The notes under the pieces are model-generated. The model was not told the origin of the DNA. It saw only the letters and a program-made list of their open reading frames with translations, and searched no databases. The position numbers were made by a program, and so were the translations under genes. Shown piece by piece: positions 1 to 6,668 of a DNA stretch of 13,324 nucleotides. How positions within the stretch are numbered: position 1 is the stretch's first letter; each line of letters opens with the position of its first letter. Source of the DNA: SM23-73-3 sp965369445 (GTDB lineage Bacteria; Zixibacteria; MSB-5A5; SM1-73). The stretch spans positions 1 through 13,324 of the forward strand of contig CBDUQU010000082.1 in assembly GCA_965369445.1 (NCBI GenBank), in the 5' to 3' direction.

Positions 1-29
1 CGAAGATCTGATGACACACTCTTGACTGG

Positions 30-446
30 ATGCAAAAAGGAATATATCAACTCTTAATCTGTCTGCCTGAATCCGTTCATATCCAAATCGGGAAGAGGGG
101 AAGATTTAGATTTCCAAAGGGCTACTACATCTACACCGGCAGCGCCAAAAACGGGCTCAGAGGGAGGATAAAGCGGCATCTTCGAAAAGAGAAGAAACAT
201 TTCTGGCACATAGACTATCTTTTGGATCATGCATCGGTGAAGGCCGTTCTTTCTTTCACCAATGAAAGAAAAGATGAATGCTCCCTATCCTTAGAGACAT
301 TAGCAGGGCCAGGGGCGGAGGTGATAGTCCCCAAGTTCGGGTCAAGCGACTGCGGTTGTTCAACCCACCTGGTCTTCTTCAGGAGACTGAAAGACGTTCC
401 TTCAAGAAACAGCGAAGCAAGTTCTTCCTCATACACTGAGAGGTGA
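30..446 (+). CDS. GIY-YIG nuclease-fold protein, DUF123 family
   Basis: This 138-aa protein matches the DUF123 branch of the GIY-YIG superfamily. The 'GIY' element is G4-I5-Y6 and the 'YIG' element is the G31-YYIYTGSA stretch. The helix with R46 and H50 follows, then the conserved W-H-I-D-Y-L block near residues 59-64 and a Cys-Gly-Cys near residue 108 before the end of the fold. In the family this domain occurs alone or fused to endonuclease III, and its substrate is not firmly known, so a DNA-repair or nucleic-acid role is only suggested. The ATG lies two residues before the first fold strand, which supports the start, although no good Shine-Dalgarno is visible. The last ~18 residues are Ser/Glu-rich and look like an unstructured tail. 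It ends four bases before the DUF362 gene, so the two are probably co-transcribed. Confidence 0.85.
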   Translation: MQKGIYQLLICLPESVHIQIGKRGRFRFPKGYYIYTGSAKNGLRGRIKRHLRKEKKHFWHIDYLLDHASVKAVLSFTNERKDECSLSLETLAGPGAEVIVPKFGSSDCGCSTHLVFFRRLKDVPSRNSEASSSSYTER

Positions 447-450
447 TGAA

Positions 451-1575
451 ATGCCCAGCAGAGTCTATTTCATAAATGCGCGGGTGGATACATTCGATTA
501 CAAGGACAGCGTCGAAGGCAGGTTGGAGCGCACGCTGAAAAAGATCGATCTCAAAAAATACTTCTCCGAAGATGAATTGGTCCCGGTCAAGATGCACCTG
601 GGCAATCCGGGAGCGCACCATACCATCAGGCCTAATTTCGTCAGGCTGGTGGTGGATCAACTAAAGAAGATCAACACCAAGCCTTTTGTCACCGACTCGG
701 TACGCTTGAGGGCCTATGAGTATCTGGACGCGGCCAACCGGATGGGTTACAACGCCATGAGCCTGGACGCGCCGGTGATAATCGCCGACGGCATCTTCGG
801 ATTGGATTCGGTGAAGGTGAAGGCAGGCAAAATCTTAAAGGAGCTTTCCATTCCCTCCGCGATTCATGATGCGACCTCTATGATGGTTCTCTCCCACGTG
901 AAAGGGCACATAGACTCAGGATTGGCCGGAGCCATCAAGAACCTGGCTATGGGATGCGTTACCGCGATGCCCCGGGGATGCGACTGGAAGGAGGGAGGAA
1001 GAGGGAAGATGCACTTTCAGATGGATGAGTTGATGGCCTGGCATAGGAACCTGTGCACCTTCTGTGGCATCTGCGTCCGTACCTGCCCCCTGGATGCCAT
1101 TTCGATCAAGGGTAAGAGCTTTCTGGTAGATGAGAAGAAGTGCTGGAGATGCGGGAGGTGCGTGCGGGTATGCCCGGAAAAGGCATTGACCGTTCCCATA
1201 TCAATGAAGAACTTCTCCGTATCTCTGGCCGAGGCGGCCAAGACGGTGCTCTCCACTTTTGAGAAGGGAAAAGTCTTCTACGTGAACTTCCTCTTCGACA
1301 TTCAGCCGGAGTGCGACTGCATGGCCGTTTCCGATACTCCGGTGGTGCAGGATCAGGGGATATTACTGTCGGACGACATTGTGGCCGTTGATCAGGCGTC
1401 GCTGGATCTGATTGCCAAAGCTCAAGGCCTTCCGCAATCCAAGGCTGCAGAGCTGAAGAGGAAAAGGTATACAGACATACTGGGCGTGCTTCACGAGAAG
1501 GATTCCAGGATTCAAATAAAGGCTGCTGAGAAATTGGGTTTGGGGAAGAGTGATTATAGGATTATCGAGGTCTAA
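451..1575 (+). CDS. DUF362 protein with two [4Fe-4S] ferredoxin motifs
   Basis: This is a 374-aa DUF362-family protein. The N-terminal ~200 residues carry the DUF362 fold, including the 'HLGNPGAHHTIRP' segment, followed by a ferredoxin insert. The first cluster motif is C202-x2-C205-x2-C208-x3-C212-P and the second is C231-x2-C234-x2-C237-x3-C241-P, the spacing of a bacterial 2x[4Fe-4S] ferredoxin. The DUF362 domain resumes after the insert with a 'PECDC' cysteine pair near residue 290 and the 'DTPVVQDQGILLSDD' block typical of the family. No signal peptide is seen, so it is probably a cytoplasmic redox protein. The biochemical role of DUF362 proteins is not established. A GAGAGGTGATGA stretch just upstream can serve as ribosome-binding site and overlaps the end of the preceding gene. 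Confidence 0.92.
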   Translation: MPSRVYFINARVDTFDYKDSVEGRLERTLKKIDLKKYFSEDELVPVKMHLGNPGAHHTIRPNFVRLVVDQLKKINTKPFVTDSVRLRAYEYLDAANRMGYNAMSLDAPVIIADGIFGLDSVKVKAGKILKELSIPSAIHDATSMMVLSHVKGHIDSGLAGAIKNLAMGCVTAMPRGCDWKEGGRGKMHFQMDELMAWHRNLCTFCGICVRTCPLDAISIKGKSFLVDEKKCWRCGRCVRVCPEKALTVPISMKNFSVSLAEAAKTVLSTFEKGKVFYVNFLFDIQPECDCMAVSDTPVVQDQGILLSDDIVAVDQASLDLIAKAQGLPQSKAAELKRKRYTDILGVLHEKDSRIQIKAAEKLGLGKSDYRIIEV

Positions 1576-1587
1576 ATCGATCTAAAC

Positions 1588-1617
1588 ACCAGCACCTAAC
1601 TTAAGTTAGGTGCTGGT
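1588..1617. terminator. 30-bp perfect palindrome, probable bidirectional terminator hairpin
   Basis: Fifteen-base arms (ACCAGCACCTAACTT and its exact complement) form an uninterrupted palindrome 12 bases after the DUF362 stop codon. The RNA would fold into a long hairpin. There is no T-run on either side, so it is not a textbook intrinsic terminator. The outer arm CCAGCACC...TGCTGG recurs in the strong terminator at 11046-11097. Confidence 0.55.
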
Positions 1618-1715
1618 TGACATTCAAAACCCAATCAGACAGAGGGGGGCAGTCTTGACAACATCGCCGATCATATCTTGAGGATATTGGAACCTATCCA
1701 GCAGAACTCTGAAAC

Positions 1716-2570
1716 GTGTTAAGCCGATCACGAAAAGCTGAACTGTCCCTTCTCCTTTTGACCTTCATCTGGGGGACCACGTTTCCCCTGGTAAAGACCG
1801 CTCTTGACTTCTCCTCACCCTTTCTCTTTGTGCTCATCAGATTCGCGCTGGCCGCCCTGGCGGTCTGGCTGGTCTTCCGGGGAAGAATCTCCTTTGAAGC
1901 CAAGGGTATTGTCAAAGCCGGAGCTATAATCGGGGTTTTTCTTTTTCTCGGCTTTGCCTTCCAGACTCTGGGACTGAAATACACGTCAGCGTCCAAGTCG
2001 GCCTTCATCACCGGGCTTTTTGTGGTTATGATTCCTCCGCTCTCTTATCTGATACTCAAAGAAAAAGTGAGGACATTCTCATTAATGGGGGTGGTTCTGG
2101 CTCTGACCGGATTGTACCTCATGACCAGTCCCAGGGGATCGGAGTTTAACATAGGCGACCTATTTACCTTCTTCTGCGCGATATCCTTCTCGCTGCAGGT
2201 AATCTTCGTGCAGATATATACCAGGAGGTTTGACTTCCTCACGCTCACCTTCATTCAAATAGCGGTCGCCGCCCTTCTGAGTATTCCTTTTGCCCTGGCA
2301 CTGGAAACCACCAAGCTGGTGTACGATCCCTGGCTGATCTTGGCCATTTTCGTCTGTGCCATCCTGGCTACGGCCCTTGCCCTCTTCCTTCAAAACCGGA
2401 TGCAGAAGGATACCACTACGGTCAGAGCTGCCCTAATCTATGCCATGGAACCGGTCTTCGCCGCGGTTTTTTCCTATCTTCTGCTAAGTGAAATCCTGGG
2501 CTGGCTGGGGATTTTGGGAGGCGGCCTTATCCTCTGCGGCATGCTCTGCTCTGAATTGGGCAGGAGGTAA
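1716..2570 (+). CDS. EamA-family (DMT superfamily) membrane transporter
   Basis: This 284-aa polytopic membrane protein has about ten hydrophobic helices in two EamA repeats. The first repeat opens with the family signature 'LLLLTFIWGTTFPLVK' near residue 12, and the second starts around residue 145 ('DLFTFFCAISFSLQVIFVQ'). The second repeat holds the usual 'ALIYAMEPVFAAVFSYLLLSE' helix, then the final Gly-rich helix. DMT/EamA proteins export or import small metabolites such as amino acids, nucleotides or sugars, and the substrate cannot be read from sequence. The start is the GTG at 1716. An in-frame TGA lies at 1710-1712, so no upstream start exists, although the ribosome-binding site is weak. 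It stands alone between a palindrome and the fur operator. Confidence 0.9.
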   Translation: MLSRSRKAELSLLLLTFIWGTTFPLVKTALDFSSPFLFVLIRFALAALAVWLVFRGRISFEAKGIVKAGAIIGVFLFLGFAFQTLGLKYTSASKSAFITGLFVVMIPPLSYLILKEKVRTFSLMGVVLALTGLYLMTSPRGSEFNIGDLFTFFCAISFSLQVIFVQIYTRRFDFLTLTFIQIAVAALLSIPFALALETTKLVYDPWLILAIFVCAILATALALFLQNRMQKDTTTVRAALIYAMEPVFAAVFSYLLLSEILGWLGILGGGLILCGMLCSELGRR

Positions 2571-2598
2571 GACCGGCTGGGGCAACCGTCGAAGGCAT

Positions 2599-2623
2599 CT
2601 TTCTTGGAAAGCAAACTTTTTTT
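2599..2623 (+). terminator. weak intrinsic terminator after the EamA gene
   Basis: A short stem CTTTC/GAAAG with loop TTG (2599-2611) is followed five bases later by seven T residues (2617-2623). The stem is AT-rich and the T-run is offset, so efficiency would be low. Its position between the transporter and the Fur operator fits a transcript boundary. Confidence 0.35.
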
Positions 2624-2649
2624 ATCACGTCCCGTAATAGAATGGTAGT

Positions 2650-2676
2650 AATTGAGATTGAGATTCAGTCTCAATT
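2650..2676 (+). promoter_or_regulatory. Fur operator upstream of fur (autoregulation)
   Basis: The 7-1-7 inverted repeat TGAGATT-C-AGTCTCA is centred on base 2666, with an extra tandem hexamer (TTGAGA repeated at 2652 and 2658) and wider arms AATTGAGA/TCTCAATT (2650-2657/2669-2676). This layout of repeated hexamers resembles Fur-family boxes. A possible -10 (TAGAAT, 2638-2643) lies just upstream, so a bound regulator would cover the expected start of transcription. The element sits immediately before the AGGGAGGAG ribosome-binding site of fur. The same core recurs at 3132-3146. Confidence 0.75.
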
Positions 2677-2688
2677 AGGGAGGAGCAC

Positions 2689-3114
2689 ATGACTCATGCC
2701 ATTCAAGTTTTTGCCGAGTACCTCAACTCGAAGGACTTGAAGCTGACCAAGGAGAGAGAGGCCGTTTTGCGCGAGATCTTTCTTCACCCGGGACATCTGG
2801 AGGCGGAGGAGCTGGCTCATAAGCTGCGCAAGAAGCGAAAAAGAGCCTCCCGGGCTACCATCTACCGGACCTTGGATCTTCTGGTGGAGAGCGGGATAGT
2901 CCGAAAGGTGGATTTAGGACACGGACACAGCCACTACGAGCTGGAGCTGGATCACCCCCATCACGAGCATATGATCTGCCTTAACTGCGGGAAAGTGATA
3001 GAGTTTTCAGACAAGGGGATGGAGAGACTCTATAAGAAATTATGTGAACAGAACCGATTCAAGCCTACCTCTCACTACTTTCAAATCTTTGGATATTGTA
3101 ATAATTGCAAATGA
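2689..3114 (+). CDS. fur: Fur-family metal-dependent transcriptional regulator
   Basis: This 141-aa protein has full-length Fur architecture. The N-terminal winged helix includes the recognition region 'RASRATIYRTLDLLVESGIV' (about residues 52-71), followed by a dimerisation and metal-binding domain. Metal ligands are plain to see: a His-rich stretch (HGHSHYELELDHPHHEH, residues ~78-94), a structural zinc pair C97-x2-C100 and a C-terminal pair C137-x2-C140. The AGGGAGGAG ribosome-binding site and the ATG are well placed. Fur proteins bind Fe2+ and repress iron-uptake genes. PerR or Zur cannot be excluded from motifs alone, but the neighbouring receptor and feoA/feoB favour iron. Matching operators before and after the gene suggest autoregulation and control of the next transcript. 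Confidence 0.9.
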   Translation: MTHAIQVFAEYLNSKDLKLTKEREAVLREIFLHPGHLEAEELAHKLRKKRKRASRATIYRTLDLLVESGIVRKVDLGHGHSHYELELDHPHHEHMICLNCGKVIEFSDKGMERLYKKLCEQNRFKPTSHYFQIFGYCNNCK

Positions 3115-3131
3115 TTTTTTTGAGGATGCAA

Positions 3132-3146
3132 TGAGAAAGAGTCTCA
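3132..3146 (+). promoter_or_regulatory. second Fur operator, upstream of the small Cys/His gene and receptor
   Basis: TGAGAAA-G-AGTCTCA is a 7-1-7 element sharing TGAGA...AGTCTCA with the operator in front of fur, and it is likewise followed by AAT. It lies 18 bases after the fur stop and 35 bases before the next start codon. A 12-bp palindrome TCAATTAATTGA follows at 3150-3161. Together these suggest that the small protein and TonB receptor transcript is under the same Fur control. The -35/-10 elements are not clear. Confidence 0.65.
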
Positions 3147-3180
3147 ATATCAATTAATTGAACCAAGGCAGGAGGTGAGA

Positions 3181-3410
3181 ATGGAAGGAAGAAACAAAAA
3201 CCTCGCCGCTGACAGAGAACTGCAAAGCAGTGCAAATCTATGCCAGTGTGGCGTGGTGCACCTTAACTACTTCAACACCACCATTCGGTTCAGCCGAAAA
3301 ATTTTCTCAACTTCGCTCTGATGGTAAATAAAGCTTATAACAGGTTAAGAAGCAATCCGTCTCGGTCAATTGAAGAGGGTACGAATGAGAACGAGGCATT
3401 GGAACTCTAG
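3181..3410 (+). CDS. small Cys/His protein with CxCGxVH motif, reading frame split by an apparent -1 shift
   Basis: The ATG at 3181 follows AGGAGGTGA, one of the strongest ribosome-binding sites in the window. The first frame encodes 46 aa and stops at 3319-3321. It contains the motif C21-Q-C23-G-V-V-H27, then the beta-strand-like 'LNYFNTTIRFSRK'. At the run AAAAA (3297-3301) the -1 frame continues coherently with 'NFLNFALMVNKAYNRL' and an acidic tail, ending at TAG 3408-3410. The joined product would be 76 aa. One extra A in the run would restore a single frame. Alternatives are a true one-base deletion, an assembly error, or slippage on AAAAATTTT. The downstream frame also has its own ATG at 3321, overlapping the first stop as ATGA-like TGATG. 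I do not know a characterised function. The motif suggests metal or cluster binding, and the position between two iron-linked genes supports an iron role by inference. Confidence 0.6.
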
Positions 3411-3549
3411 AAAAAGAGGGTAAGGACAGTGAATCTGCTACAGTAAATCGGAAGTAAAAAATGTTCTTGGCGAATAACTCTGGCTTTGCTTAAAACAGAA
3501 TTAACTATTTACTCTATGATTTTAAATTAGTAAAGGAAGGAGTAAAAAG

Positions 3550-5934
3550 ATGAAGAGGGTATATGTAGCAATCATGCTATTGGGGATTTTGAGCTTTTCA
3601 TTACCCCAGACAGTAATCTCAGGAGGTAACGGCAGCATCGCGGGGAGGGTGGTAGATAAGGAAACCGGAGAACCACTTCCAGGGGTTAGCGTTATCATAA
3701 AAAAAACTACCTTAGGGATAGCAGCAGGTGAAGATGGAAGATATTTCCTGGTTGAAGTTCCCCCTGGAAAGCATCAGGTTATGGCAACGGTGATGGGATA
3801 TAAGCCCGTCACAGAAGAAGTGAACATTTCTGTTGGTGAGACTTATACACTCAATTTTGAGTTAGAGGCGAGCCCTATTGAGTTGGGAGGCGTAGTGGTT
3901 ACTGGAACCCGAACCCCCAGATACGTGAAGGATGTTCCACTGCGCACCGAGGTTATCACCAGCAAACATATCAAGGAGAAGGGGGCAGCCAATCTATACG
4001 AAGCCGTGGAAGGAATAGCCGGGATAAGGGTGGAACAGCAATGCTCCTTTTGTAATTTTTCCATCATCAGAATGCAGGGACTGGAAAGTGGTCACACCCA
4101 GGTGTTGATTGACGGCCAACCTATCTTCTCTGGCCTGGCAGGGGTGTATGGATTGCAGCAACTACCCACAGCCAGCATAGACAGGATAGAGGTTGTTAAG
4201 GGCGCTGGTTCCGCCCTGTATGGCAGTTCTGCCATCGCCGGGGTGATTAACGTCATAACCAAGGGACCAACTGCGAGACCATCGGTGAAGGTAAGCGCCA
4301 GCTTTGGAACAGACAATACCAATAACTATACCCTCTCTGCCTCCAGAAGACTGGAGGATATGGACGTGATGGTGACTGCACAGAAGAACACAGGTGATGA
4401 GATTGATGAAGACGACGATGGTTTCACCGACCGGGTTAAAACTGATAATCTCTCGTTAGGAGTGAGGTTAAACTCGTACGATCTTCTTGGAGATGACCAG
4501 CTTACCTTCACCGGCAGAGCGTCAAACGAGTTCCGGCAGGGTGGTGAGTTGGTTACCTGGGAGAATCCCTTCGCCGCAGGTGCAGAACACATTAGAACAA
4601 CCCGCTACGAGGCAGGAATTGGTTACCAAAAGAGATTTTCGTTTGGCAAGCAGATTAACCTTAACTTCGCTTATGCTAACCATCACCGCAATGCCACCAA
4701 TGATTCCTTTCTGGGCGACTATGAAGAGATCAACGGGGTGGTTCCCCCGGAAGACGAAATGCAACCTTACTTAGCTGATGAAAACCTTTACTTGGTGGAC
4801 TTGAATTATTCCCATCCCCTCAGAGCAAGGCACCATCTGTTAGCCGGAGTCCTGTATTCCCACAATGAGTTGAACGAAACAGGCAGGTACGTGATTGTGG
4901 ATGAGGATGACCCCAATTATGGTGGCACCTATACCTCCGAAAGCGAAAAATTCGCCGATGATGTGGGATTTTATCTTCAGGACGAATTCTTTGTAACTGA
5001 TGCTTTAGAGTTGGTGTTGGGAGCACGGTATGACATTCATCATTCGAAAGACGATTTCGGCGGCTCAGGCAAGGTTGCTCCCGAGAGGAGGATTAAGCTT
5101 GAATACAACGAAGAAGCCTTTAGTCCCAGATTGGCGGTAATGTATGAGGCAGCTGCTGAATTGACCTTACGAGGCAGTGTGGGAACCGGTTTCAGGGTTC
5201 CATACGGTTTTAGCGAGGATCTGCATCTTTGCAGTGGGTCCCCTCGCGTTAACAAACCCACGGGCCTGAAGCCCGAAAAATCAATCAGCGTGAATCTGGG
5301 AGCAGATTACTCGGCCGAGGGATACACCGTTAATATCAATCTCTTTCGCACCAACCTGAAAGACAAGATCGGGTTCACAGATGCTGGCGAAGAATCGAAG
5401 AGACTGGGCTACACCTATGAGTGGGGCAACATCGGTGATGCTTATACCCGGGGAATAGAGTTGGGCTCCGGAATACTTCTAACAAAAAACGTTGATCTGA
5501 ACCTCGATTTGGCTTATACTGATGCCCAATATGAGAACCAGCGAGAGGATTGGGTGGAAAGCCATCCAGAGTACGCAGATGAAAGCAAATACATCTCCAG
5601 GGTTCCACAGATCACCGGGGGAGTCAAGTTAGCATGTATGCCGGGAAGCTGGAATCTGATCTTAGACGTTGATTATACCGGCAGAATGTATATAGATTAT
5701 TGTAAGGAAGAGGATATAGAGGACCCACAAAGCAAGATTGTACATACTCCTGATTTCTGGGTTGTGAATACTAAGGTATCCAGAAGCTTTAACAATGGTT
5801 TTACCCTATTTGCAGGTGCCAAAAATATATTCGACTATGTCCAGAAGGAGAAACATCCTGACGATGCCGCCTTTATGTTTGCGCCCTTAACTGGTCGCAT
5901 TATCTATGGTGGAGTGGAGGTAGATTTTAAATAA
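3550..5934 (+). CDS. TonB-dependent outer-membrane receptor with CarboxypepD_reg-like N-terminal domain
   Basis: This 794-aa protein begins with a ~25-residue signal peptide. A carboxypeptidase-regulatory-like beta-sandwich follows (about 29-108, 'GSIAGRVVDKETGEPLPGVSV'), then a TonB-box-like 'GGVVVTGTRTPR', a plug domain (about 120-235, ending 'GSALYGSSAIAGVINVITKG') and a ~550-residue beta-barrel ending in an aromatic-containing final strand (VEVDFK). Such receptors import iron chelates, heme, cobalamin and other scarce ligands using TonB energy. Unusual details are a CSFC pair in the plug (C165, C168), an acidic Ca-loop-like 'DEDDDGFTD' (about 286-294), and an 'FRVP' segment (548-551) followed by H559 and C561 before 'LKPE', partly like the FRAP/NPNL region of heme receptors. 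A GGAAGGAG ribosome-binding site supports the start. Fur control is likely through the operator at 3132-3146. The ligand cannot be assigned from sequence, and iron or heme is inferred from context. Confidence 0.93.
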   Translation: MKRVYVAIMLLGILSFSLPQTVISGGNGSIAGRVVDKETGEPLPGVSVIIKKTTLGIAAGEDGRYFLVEVPPGKHQVMATVMGYKPVTEEVNISVGETYTLNFELEASPIELGGVVVTGTRTPRYVKDVPLRTEVITSKHIKEKGAANLYEAVEGIAGIRVEQQCSFCNFSIIRMQGLESGHTQVLIDGQPIFSGLAGVYGLQQLPTASIDRIEVVKGAGSALYGSSAIAGVINVITKGPTARPSVKVSASFGTDNTNNYTLSASRRLEDMDVMVTAQKNTGDEIDEDDDGFTDRVKTDNLSLGVRLNSYDLLGDDQLTFTGRASNEFRQGGELVTWENPFAAGAEHIRTTRYEAGIGYQKRFSFGKQINLNFAYANHHRNATNDSFLGDYEEINGVVPPEDEMQPYLADENLYLVDLNYSHPLRARHHLLAGVLYSHNELNETGRYVIVDEDDPNYGGTYTSESEKFADDVGFYLQDEFFVTDALELVLGARYDIHHSKDDFGGSGKVAPERRIKLEYNEEAFSPRLAVMYEAAAELTLRGSVGTGFRVPYGFSEDLHLCSGSPRVNKPTGLKPEKSISVNLGADYSAEGYTVNINLFRTNLKDKIGFTDAGEESKRLGYTYEWGNIGDAYTRGIELGSGILLTKNVDLNLDLAYTDAQYENQREDWVESHPEYADESKYISRVPQITGGVKLACMPGSWNLILDVDYTGRMYIDYCKEEDIEDPQSKIVHTPDFWVVNTKVSRSFNNGFTLFAGAKNIFDYVQKEKHPDDAAFMFAPLTGRIIYGGVEVDFK

Positions 5935-5944
5935 GCGAAGTAAG

Positions 5945-6046
5945 ATGTCCCGTGGTCAAGGACACGGGCACAAAGACGAGTTTTGGTTATGTCAATGCCT
6001 GCGTCCCCAAACGGGAGCATCGAGAATGGTGAAGAAGAAAAAATAA
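5945..6046 (+). CDS. possible 33-aa Gly/His/Cys peptide, perhaps a decayed gene
   Basis: An ORF begins 10 bases after the receptor stop codon and encodes 33 aa. The start MSRGQGHGH resembles the Gly/Arg-rich beginnings of small metal-binding proteins, followed by 'FWLCQC' and a poly-Lys end. It contains LCQC, the same four residues as the Cys motif of the small protein at 3181. The ribosome-binding site is weak and the peptide is short, so it may be a remnant of a longer zinc-ribbon-like gene or chance. The rest of the 5935-6268 spacer holds a short CCCGTG/CACGGG hairpin (5949-5968), which overlaps this ORF, and the operator described at 6105-6131. I see nothing else in it. Confidence 0.25.
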   Translation: MSRGQGHGHKDEFWLCQCLRPQTGASRMVKKKK

Positions 6047-6104
6047 GTTGGAAAAGAGGATTACCTCAGTGGATGAGTTAACCAAGACTCTTAGACTGGT
6101 GAGC

Positions 6105-6131
6105 TTGACATAATTATTATCTGTCATAATT
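6105..6131 (+). promoter_or_regulatory. putative Fur-type operator and promoter region before feoA
   Basis: The 15-mer ACATAAT-T-ATTATCT (6108-6122) is a 7-1-7 inverted repeat with one mismatch and strongly resembles the classical GATAATNATTATC Fur box. It overlaps a TTGACA -35-like hexamer (6105-6110). The flanks also form TGACA/TGTCA arms (6106-6110/6122-6126), and the decamer TG(A/T)CATAATT is repeated 16 bases apart. The -10 element is unclear (CATAAT at 6125-6130 is too close), so the promoter itself is tentative. Position and symmetry suggest iron control of feoA and the genes after it. Confidence 0.45.
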
Positions 6132-6268
6132 CTTGGAGGGAACGTTATAACATACACACTGGGGTTTGATGTCTCGGATTATTCGCCATCCATCGACGGC
6201 AATTGAACGGAGACAACACACCCTATCTTACTGAAGACCGGACAACCGATTTTTTAGATGACGAAAAA

Positions 6269-6505
6269 ATGAAAAATATTGATCTCACCCAATTAGAAGA
6301 AGGAAAATCAGGGCGGATCGTACTGATAAGCGGCGGACATGGTCTGATACGACGCCTGGAATCTCTGGGGATAAGAGTGGGCAAGAAGGTGACCAAGGTG
6401 AGCGCTCAGTTTATGCGGGGCCCGGTCACGGTGAGGATAGACGGTTTTCAGGTGGCGCTGGGCTTTGGGATGGCAAAGAAGATATTGGTGGAGATAAAAA
6501 AATGA
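6269..6505 (+). CDS. feoA: ferrous iron transport protein A (FeoA)
   Basis: This 78-aa cytoplasmic SH3-like protein matches FeoA: 'LTQLEEGKSGRIVLISGGHGLIRRLESLGIRVGKKVTKV', a middle strand 'GPVTVRIDGFQVALGFGMAKKILVEI', and nothing more. FeoA supports Fe2+ uptake through FeoB. The ATG at 6269 gives the usual FeoA N-terminus and is preferred. The frame stays open upstream, and a TTG at 6203 would add 22 acidic residues not typical of the family. Neither start has a convincing ribosome-binding site. It is separated from feoB by the exported chelatase gene, and that arrangement is unusual because feoA and feoB are normally adjacent. Confidence 0.85.
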   Translation: MKNIDLTQLEEGKSGRIVLISGGHGLIRRLESLGIRVGKKVTKVSAQFMRGPVTVRIDGFQVALGFGMAKKILVEIKK

Positions 6506-6668
6506 AGGACGATTATTCCTCCTCTGGTTTTTGATTCTTTGAGAAATGGGCACAAGCTCAAAGCCTCTTGCGGGACGGCCATGGGACATGCGAGAAATTG
6601 GAAACGTGACAAGGGGGGGCGCAATTGAAATGTCAACTATCACAAGAAAAGAGAGGGAAGGTTAACCC

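Noticed and set aside
1624..1714. Open stretch encoding 'DNIADHILRILEPIQQ' before the EamA gene
   Set aside because: It has no start codon or ribosome-binding site, and the frame closes at a stop overlapping the EamA start. The TTGACA at 1655-1660 has no well-spaced -10 element.
3095..3121. T-run after the fur stop as an intrinsic terminator
   Set aside because: The upstream TTGTAATAATTGCAA symmetry has essentially no loop and weak pairing, so it cannot form a proper terminator stem.
3411..3470. Stretch resembling part of a cobalamin riboswitch core (GTGAATC...GCTACAGTAAATCGGAAG)
   Set aside because: The central CCCGC part is missing and no B12-box (CCAGGAGACC-like) sequence is present before the receptor start, so a working aptamer cannot be supported. 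A covariance-model search would settle it.
6546..6665. 39-aa ORF between feoA and the chelatase gene
   Set aside because: It has no ribosome-binding site and no recognisable motif, and its sequence looks like a chance open frame.
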